Assembly (NCBI GenBank): GCA_964424585.1
Contig: CAYRJD010000031.1
Span: 1-64,000 of the forward strand
Direction of reading: 5' to 3'
Source: CAYRJD01 sp964424585
GTDB taxonomy: Bacteria > Actinomycetota > Acidimicrobiia > Acidimicrobiales > Poriferisodalaceae
DNA: 64,000 nt
This document shows, in pieces, positions 60,090-64,000 of this stretch. The stretch's first letter is position 1, and every line of letters starts with the position of its first letter. The translations under genes were made by a program, and so were the position numbers. Under the pieces are notes generated by a model, which did not search any database, was not told the origin of the DNA, and saw nothing but the letters and a program-made list of their open reading frames with translations.

Positions 60090-61154
60090 CTAACGCCGCC
60101 GCGCCGATGCCAGCGCCGCGTGCACGAGCGGCGCGACCGCATCCGCGAGCGACACACCGCAGGCGGTCGGACGCGCGCTCGTGAGCTGGTCGGCCGCGGT
60201 CGCCGCTGCTACGAGGCCAGCCAGCGGGTCGGGGTAGGAAAACTCGCACGGCTCCGGCTGAGCACCCAGCCAGCCCAGCCCGCTGGTGGCGTGCACGCCT
60301 GAGCCGTAGGCGATCCAGTCGGCCTCCGGCGCGTTTGGTTCGTACGCGGTGATGGCGAGCGTGCGCATCGGGCGGCGCAGCTGGCTGGGCAACAAGCCGA
60401 GGTTCGCCAGCGCGCGGCGCGACATCGACGTCACCAACAAGTCGGCGGCGGCGAGGCAGTCGTCGAGCGCGCGCCGCTCATCTAGCTGCCGCAGGTCGAG
60501 CTCGACCACCTCTTTGTCTTCGTTGAGCTGACGAAAGTGCGCAGGCGAGCCGCGCAGCCCGTCTACTCGCACGTTCGACTCGACCTTGATGACGCGCGCC
60601 CCAGCTCGCGCCAGCAGCTGGGTGCACAGCGGCCCGGCCCACATCGAACTCAGATCGACGACCGTGACGTCGGCCAGCGATCGGCGCGGCGCGCCGAGCG
60701 GACGCGAGGTGTCGTCGAGCAGCGCGGCCGGCTCACTCGGTGCGCGCCCCGCGACCGGCGCGCTCAGCTGGCGATAAGGCGTAACCGCCAAGCGCCACTG
60801 CTGCGCTTCGGCCGCAGCGGCCTCAGCGTCGACGGGCTCGGCGTCGGTGGGTCCAGCAACATCGCCGTGTTCGGCACCGCTGGCCAGCGATCCGCAGAGG
60901 CGCTGCCAGGTGTCTTCATCGTCTGGGCCCAGATCGACGCACAGCGCGCCCTCGCCCCAGGGCACCGGCTCGGCGCGAACACCCAGCCCGCCCAGCCGCG
61001 CCGGCGCGTCCACCCAGTCGGCGACGTCGCCGACGACCGCGCCGAGCCGCGCCTCGACCCGCGCACCGAGCGCCTCGGCGTACTCCCACAACCCCGGCGG
61101 CAACGTGCCGCCGGTCGGCTCGCCCGTCGAGGGCCGAGGCTCGGTCAACGTCAT
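60090..61154 (-). CDS. Atypical CoA-transferase family III protein
   Basis: The 354-aa protein has an unusual N-terminal half (residues 1-155, Ala/Glu/Pro-rich, no recognised domain) followed by the first part of a family III domain: VTVVDLSSMWAGPLCTQLL, GARVIKVESNVRVDGLRG, and DPLAGLVAA with a possible catalytic Asp. It ends at LVHAALASARRR, so the usual C-terminal closing domain is missing. It sits between two hydratase-like genes on the same strand and may act as a half-subunit or pseudo-enzyme. Confidence 0.72.
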   Translation of the reverse strand: MTLTEPRPSTGEPTGGTLPPGLWEYAEALGARVEARLGAVVGDVADWVDAPARLGGLGVRAEPVPWGEGALCVDLGPDDEDTWQRLCGSLASGAEHGDVAGPTDAEPVDAEAAAAEAQQWRLAVTPYRQLSAPVAGRAPSEPAALLDDTSRPLGAPRRSLADVTVVDLSSMWAGPLCTQLLARAGARVIKVESNVRVDGLRGSPAHFRQLNEDKEVVELDLRQLDERRALDDCLAAADLLVTSMSRRALANLGLLPSQLRRPMRTLAITAYEPNAPEADWIAYGSGVHATSGLGWLGAQPEPCEFSYPDPLAGLVAAATAADQLTSARPTACGVSLADAVAPLVHAALASARRR

Positions 61155-61894
61155 CGGCCAGCGAAGTCGGGGGGTCGCTTGTCGAAGAACGCGGCCAGCC
61201 CTTCGGCGCGGTCGTGCGTGCTGGCGAGCAGACCGTTGAGGTCGCCCTCTAGCCGCAGCCCCTCGCGCAGCGACATCTCGGCGCCGCGGTGCACGGCTTC
61301 TTTGGCCAGCTCGAGCGCCAGCGGGCCGCGCTCAGCGAGCGAGCCGCACAGTTGCGCGGCGCCCGCTGCGAGCGCCTCGTGGCCCTCGAACACCTCGTGC
61401 ACCAAGCCCCACTGCTTCGCCGTCGCCGCCTCGAGCGTGCTGCTGAGCATCAGCATCGACGTGGCACGCGCGTGGCCCACCGCCCGAGGCAGACGCTGCG
61501 TTCCGCCCCACGACGGAAACGCTCCGTCGCCGCTCGCGTCTAGCGCGAACACGGCGTCCGCGCGCGCGAGCCGAACGTCGCACGCCAGCGCGATCTCGAG
61601 GCCCACTCCGCAGCACGCGCCGCCGATAGCCGCGACGACCGGCACCCGCAGCGCGGCGATGGCGTCGGTCGGGCTGGGCCCGTCGCCAGGCAGAGCTAGG
61701 TCTTTTGCGGCTCCGTCGCAGAAATCGCCGTCGGGCGCGTCCACCAGCACGACCCGATAGTCGCGCTCTTCGCGCAGCGCCGATGCCGCAGCAGCGAGTT
61801 CACGCGCGCCGGATGCGCTGAGCGGCCCACCAGCGAGCCGCAGCCGCGCCACCGCACCGGCGCCGCGGTCGTCGCCAGCGGCTCGGCTACTCAG
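61151..61894 (-). CDS. Enoyl-CoA hydratase/isomerase family protein
   Basis: The crotonase-fold protein has VVLVDAPDGDF, VAAIGGACCGVGLEIALACD, and FPSWGGTQRLPRAVG. The CTG at 61894 overlaps the stop of the upstream small gene as CTGA and restores the first strand (GAGAVARLRLAGG); the nearest canonical start, GTG at 61852, would cut into it. The stop overlaps the start of the next gene (ATGA). Role unknown; probably works with the atypical CoA-transferase downstream. Confidence 0.82.
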   Translation of the reverse strand: MSSRAAGDDRGAGAVARLRLAGGPLSASGARELAAAASALREERDYRVVLVDAPDGDFCDGAAKDLALPGDGPSPTDAIAALRVPVVAAIGGACCGVGLEIALACDVRLARADAVFALDASGDGAFPSWGGTQRLPRAVGHARATSMLMLSSTLEAATAKQWGLVHEVFEGHEALAAGAAQLCGSLAERGPLALELAKEAVHRGAEMSLREGLRLEGDLNGLLASTHDRAEGLAAFFDKRPPDFAGR

Positions 61895-62133
61895 TCGGCT
61901 GACTTGGTCTTCTTCGGCTCCTGGAGAGCCATGTCTTTGCCGTTGCACTGCAACGTGACCTGTCCCGGCTTGGTCACCAGCACCTCGATGCCGGTGGCTT
62001 CGTCTTGGTAGCGCTTGCCGACCATCACGCCGTCGCCACCGCCCGACGCGCTGATGTCGCCGTCGCCGCCCTTGGTGACGATGACCTGCACGCCCTCGTC
62101 AAGATCCAACCGCTCGCCTGCCGTGGTTGCCAC
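61891..62133 (-). CDS. Small two-repeat hypothetical protein
   Basis: The 80-aa product has two related segments, GVQVIVTKGGDGDIS and GIEVLVTKPGQVTLQ, each followed by Gly/Lys-rich sequence (GKRYQDEATG, NGKDMALQEP). A similar repeat pattern occurs in small conserved actinobacterial proteins of unknown function. It has no signal peptide. It is the first gene of the leftward unit that ends with the hydratase at 59341. Confidence 0.6.
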   Translation of the reverse strand: MATTAGERLDLDEGVQVIVTKGGDGDISASGGGDGVMVGKRYQDEATGIEVLVTKPGQVTLQCNGKDMALQEPKKTKSAD

Positions 62134-62283
62134 TTACGCATACCCCCTTGTGGTGTTGTCCGATGACGAGCCGCTACTCGTCGCGTTGTCGGTGCGACAC
62201 AGGCTAACGCCCGCCGCCGCAGACACTTCGTCAAACCCAACCCGCCGCCCTGACCCAGCCGCCCTGATCTCGCCTCGCTCACC

Positions 62284-62289
62284 TAGTCT
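62284..62289 (+). promoter_or_regulatory. Putative -10 box for the esterase gene
   Basis: TAGTCT ends 7 nt before the GTG at 62297, so the esterase mRNA may be leaderless. No convincing -35 at 16-18 bp. Confidence 0.4.
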
Positions 62290-62296
62290 CGCAGCC

Positions 62297-63253
62297 GTGA
62301 CACTTGAACCTCAAGCGGCCAAGTTGCTGAGCCGCATCGAAGCGCTCGGACTACCGGAGTTCGAAACGGTGGGCCACGAACGAGCCAGAACGGGCTTTGC
62401 GAGCCGTCCGCCCGCCGGGCATCTCGTCGAGGTCGCAGCGGTGAGCGACGACAGCTTCGCCAGCGCAGACGGCAACGACGTAGCCGTGCGCGTCTACACG
62501 CCAACCCAAGCGGCGCACCGCGTGCCGCTCGGCGGTTTCGGGTGTCTCATCTACTTCCACGGCGGCGGCTGGGTGGTCGGCAGCATCGAAACGCACGACC
62601 GGGTGTGTCGAGCGCTCACCGAGCTGGCCGGCGTGGTGACCGTGTCGGTCGACTACCGCCTGGCTCCCGAGCACAAGTTTCCTGCCCCTGCCGAAGACTG
62701 CTACGCCGCGGTCGTCTGGGCGCACGACAACGCCGAGCGGCTCGGCATCGACGCGGCCAAGCTGGCTGTGGGCGGCGACTCAGCGGGCGGCAACCTGGCC
62801 GCGGCGGTCGCGCTGATGTGTCGCGACCGAGGCGGCCCGGCACTTGCGCACCAGATGCTGATCTACCCGGTCACCGACTTCGACCGCACGACGTCGTCGA
62901 TGCGCGCCAACGCCGAAGGCTTCTTGCTCACCCGCACGACCATGAGCTGGTTCGACGATCACTACCTGGCGACCGACGACGACGCGAACAACCCGTACGC
63001 CGCGCCGCTCGCGTGCGACGACCTGTCCGGGCTCGCACCCGCTGTGGTCATAGTGGCTGGCCACGACCCGCTGCGCGACGAAGGCGTCGCGTACGCGCAG
63101 CGGCTCAGCGCCGCGCAGGTGCCCACGACGCTGGTCGAATACCCGGGGCAGTTTCACGGGTTCTTCACGATGACGAAGTTCCTCGACCAAGCGGTTCAGG
63201 CTCAGTCGCTCGCGGCTGCGCTGCTGTCGGCCCAGCTAGGTGCGACCGGCTAG
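62297..63253 (+). CDS. HSL-type alpha/beta hydrolase (esterase/lipase)
   Basis: The 318-aa protein has the HGGGW oxyanion motif, the nucleophile elbow GDSAGGN, and the Asp/His of the triad in AGHDPLRDEG and GQFHGFF. This is the hormone-sensitive-lipase (GDXG) class of short-chain carboxylesterases. No signal peptide. GTG at 62297, seven bases after TAGTCT, divergent from the hydratase unit. Ends 10 bp before the stop of the convergent CoA-transferase. Confidence 0.93.
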   Translation: MTLEPQAAKLLSRIEALGLPEFETVGHERARTGFASRPPAGHLVEVAAVSDDSFASADGNDVAVRVYTPTQAAHRVPLGGFGCLIYFHGGGWVVGSIETHDRVCRALTELAGVVTVSVDYRLAPEHKFPAPAEDCYAAVVWAHDNAERLGIDAAKLAVGGDSAGGNLAAAVALMCRDRGGPALAHQMLIYPVTDFDRTTSSMRANAEGFLLTRTTMSWFDDHYLATDDDANNPYAAPLACDDLSGLAPAVVIVAGHDPLRDEGVAYAQRLSAAQVPTTLVEYPGQFHGFFTMTKFLDQAVQAQSLAAALLSAQLGATG

Positions 63254-63263
63254 TCGCGACCAG

Positions 63264-64000
63264 TTAGCTGAGCGCGCCGGCGTCGCGCAAGCTGGCGACC
63301 TCAGCTGCGTCTAGCCCGAGGTAGTCGCGCAGCACCTCATCGGTGTGCTGCCCCAGCGTCGGCGCGGGCGACGCGACGCCGTTGGGCCCGTCGTGCGCGA
63401 TCCACGGCACGCCGATGTGCGCCATCGGCCCGACCACCGGATGCTCGAGCCGTTCGATGACGCCGCGAGCAGCCAAGTGCGGGTCGCGCTCAAGCTCGAC
63501 CGCGCTGAGCGAACCGAACGCCGCGACGCCGACGGCCTGCAGCGTCTTCGTGGCTTCGGTCATGTCTCGGCTCGCCGTCCACGCGCCGATGAGGGCTTCG
63601 AGTTCGTCTTCGTGCGCCTTGCGCCCCGCGAGCGTCGCGAACCGGCCGTCGTCGGCGAGGCCCTCCGCCTCCTCGGCCAGCACGCTGGCGAGCGCGCGCC
63701 ACTGCTCCTCGCTCGCGCACGAGATCGCGACCCACTTGTCGTCGCCCGCGCAACGAAACACGCCGTGCGGGCACATCTGCGGGTCGCGGTTGCCGTTGCG
63801 CTCTGGCTGGCTGCCGGCTATCAGCCACTCCATCCACCCCTCCGCGACGCAGGCGGTGGTGGCCTCCCACAGCGACGTGTCGACCAGCTGCCCCTCGCCG
63901 GTGTGCCGGCGCGCCATCAGCGCGGCCACCAAGCCGAACGTCGTCGTAATGCCCGCTGCCGGGTCGCCGAGCGACACGCCGATCTCTTCGGGCTCGCCGT
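63264..64000 (-). CDS. CaiB/BaiF CoA-transferase, 5' end outside the window
   Basis: The visible 245 codons cover the C-terminal two thirds: GVSLGDPAAGITTTFGLVAA with the catalytic Asp, GQLVDTSLWEATTACVAEG, VAISCASEEQWRALA and LGQHTDEVLRDYLG. The frame is open to the last base of the window, so the N-terminal domain lies beyond it. An internal GTG at 63977 is not a credible start because it would remove the CoA-binding domain. Confidence 0.9.
   Translation of the reverse strand, partial: GEPEEIGVSLGDPAAGITTTFGLVAALMARRHTGEGQLVDTSLWEATTACVAEGWMEWLIAGSQPERNGNRDPQMCPHGVFRCAGDDKWVAISCASEEQWRALASVLAEEAEGLADDGRFATLAGRKAHEDELEALIGAWTASRDMTEATKTLQAVGVAAFGSLSAVELERDPHLAARGVIERLEHPVVGPMAHIGVPWIAHDGPNGVASPAPTLGQHTDEVLRDYLGLDAAEVASLRDAGALS

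Overview
This window is GC-rich, densely packed actinobacterial chromosome. Support for Actinomycetota comes from the gene order tRNA-Gln / glmU-type transferase / prs / rplY / pth / mfd / mazG beside ispE, rsmA, tatD, metG and rsmI, from two tiny actinobacterial ribosomal proteins (bS22-like and bL37-like), an actinobacterial-type dapD, an F420-type LLM oxidoreductase, and frequent GTG starts and apparently leaderless transcripts. The abundance of acyl-CoA dehydrogenases, CaiB/BaiF CoA-transferases and enoyl-CoA hydratases would suit a heterotroph such as one of the Acidimicrobiia; that rank is inference.

Layout. 0-9 kb: a leftward housekeeping block (NTP transferase, prs, rplY, pth, mfd, parvulin-type lipoprotein, mazG) behind a tRNA-Gln. 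9-19 kb: bS22, a membrane-anchored molybdopterin oxidoreductase, then leftward metG-tatD-rsmA-ispE, rsmI-DUF192 and ychF. Between metG and rsmI lies a duplicated small zinc-ribbon gene with a broken copy of the rsmI 3' end between the copies. 19-31.7 kb: an AMACR-like CoA-transferase, bL37, an MBOAT plus two SGNH genes (probable envelope O-acetylation), a phosphohexomutase, then acyl-CoA dehydrogenase, SDR, MFS, CoA-transferase and amidase. 31.7-38.9 kb: an AddAB-like helicase-nuclease pair. 38.9-50 kb: LLM oxidoreductase, superoxide dismutase, thioesterase, DUF3237, an enolase-superfamily enzyme divergent from a TauD-like dioxygenase, a Fic protein facing an AAA ATPase, an SDR, a nitronate monooxygenase and dapD.

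50-56.5 kb is the accessory region. It holds an A/T-rich orphan gene with a possible Mrr-N-type winged helix, then 1 kb without a convincing gene, then a tight three-gene operon: a GHKL (HSP90/MutL-type) ATPase, an unrecognised 284-aa protein and a DUF6339-like protein. This is the best candidate for an undescribed system, possibly anti-phage defence, but no effector domain is recognised and the function is inference.

56.6-64 kb returns to acyl-CoA metabolism: a DUF7508-like gene coupled to an acyl-CoA dehydrogenase, a CoA-transferase, two hydratase-like genes around an unusual half-length CoA-transferase, a small repeat protein, an HSL-type esterase and a CoA-transferase cut by the window end.

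Recurring small-scale features are four-base stop/start overlaps (ATGA, GTGA, and apparently CTGA), convergent genes sharing a CTAG stop, and TAnnnT boxes 6-10 nt before start codons, consistent with leaderless or near-leaderless mRNAs.
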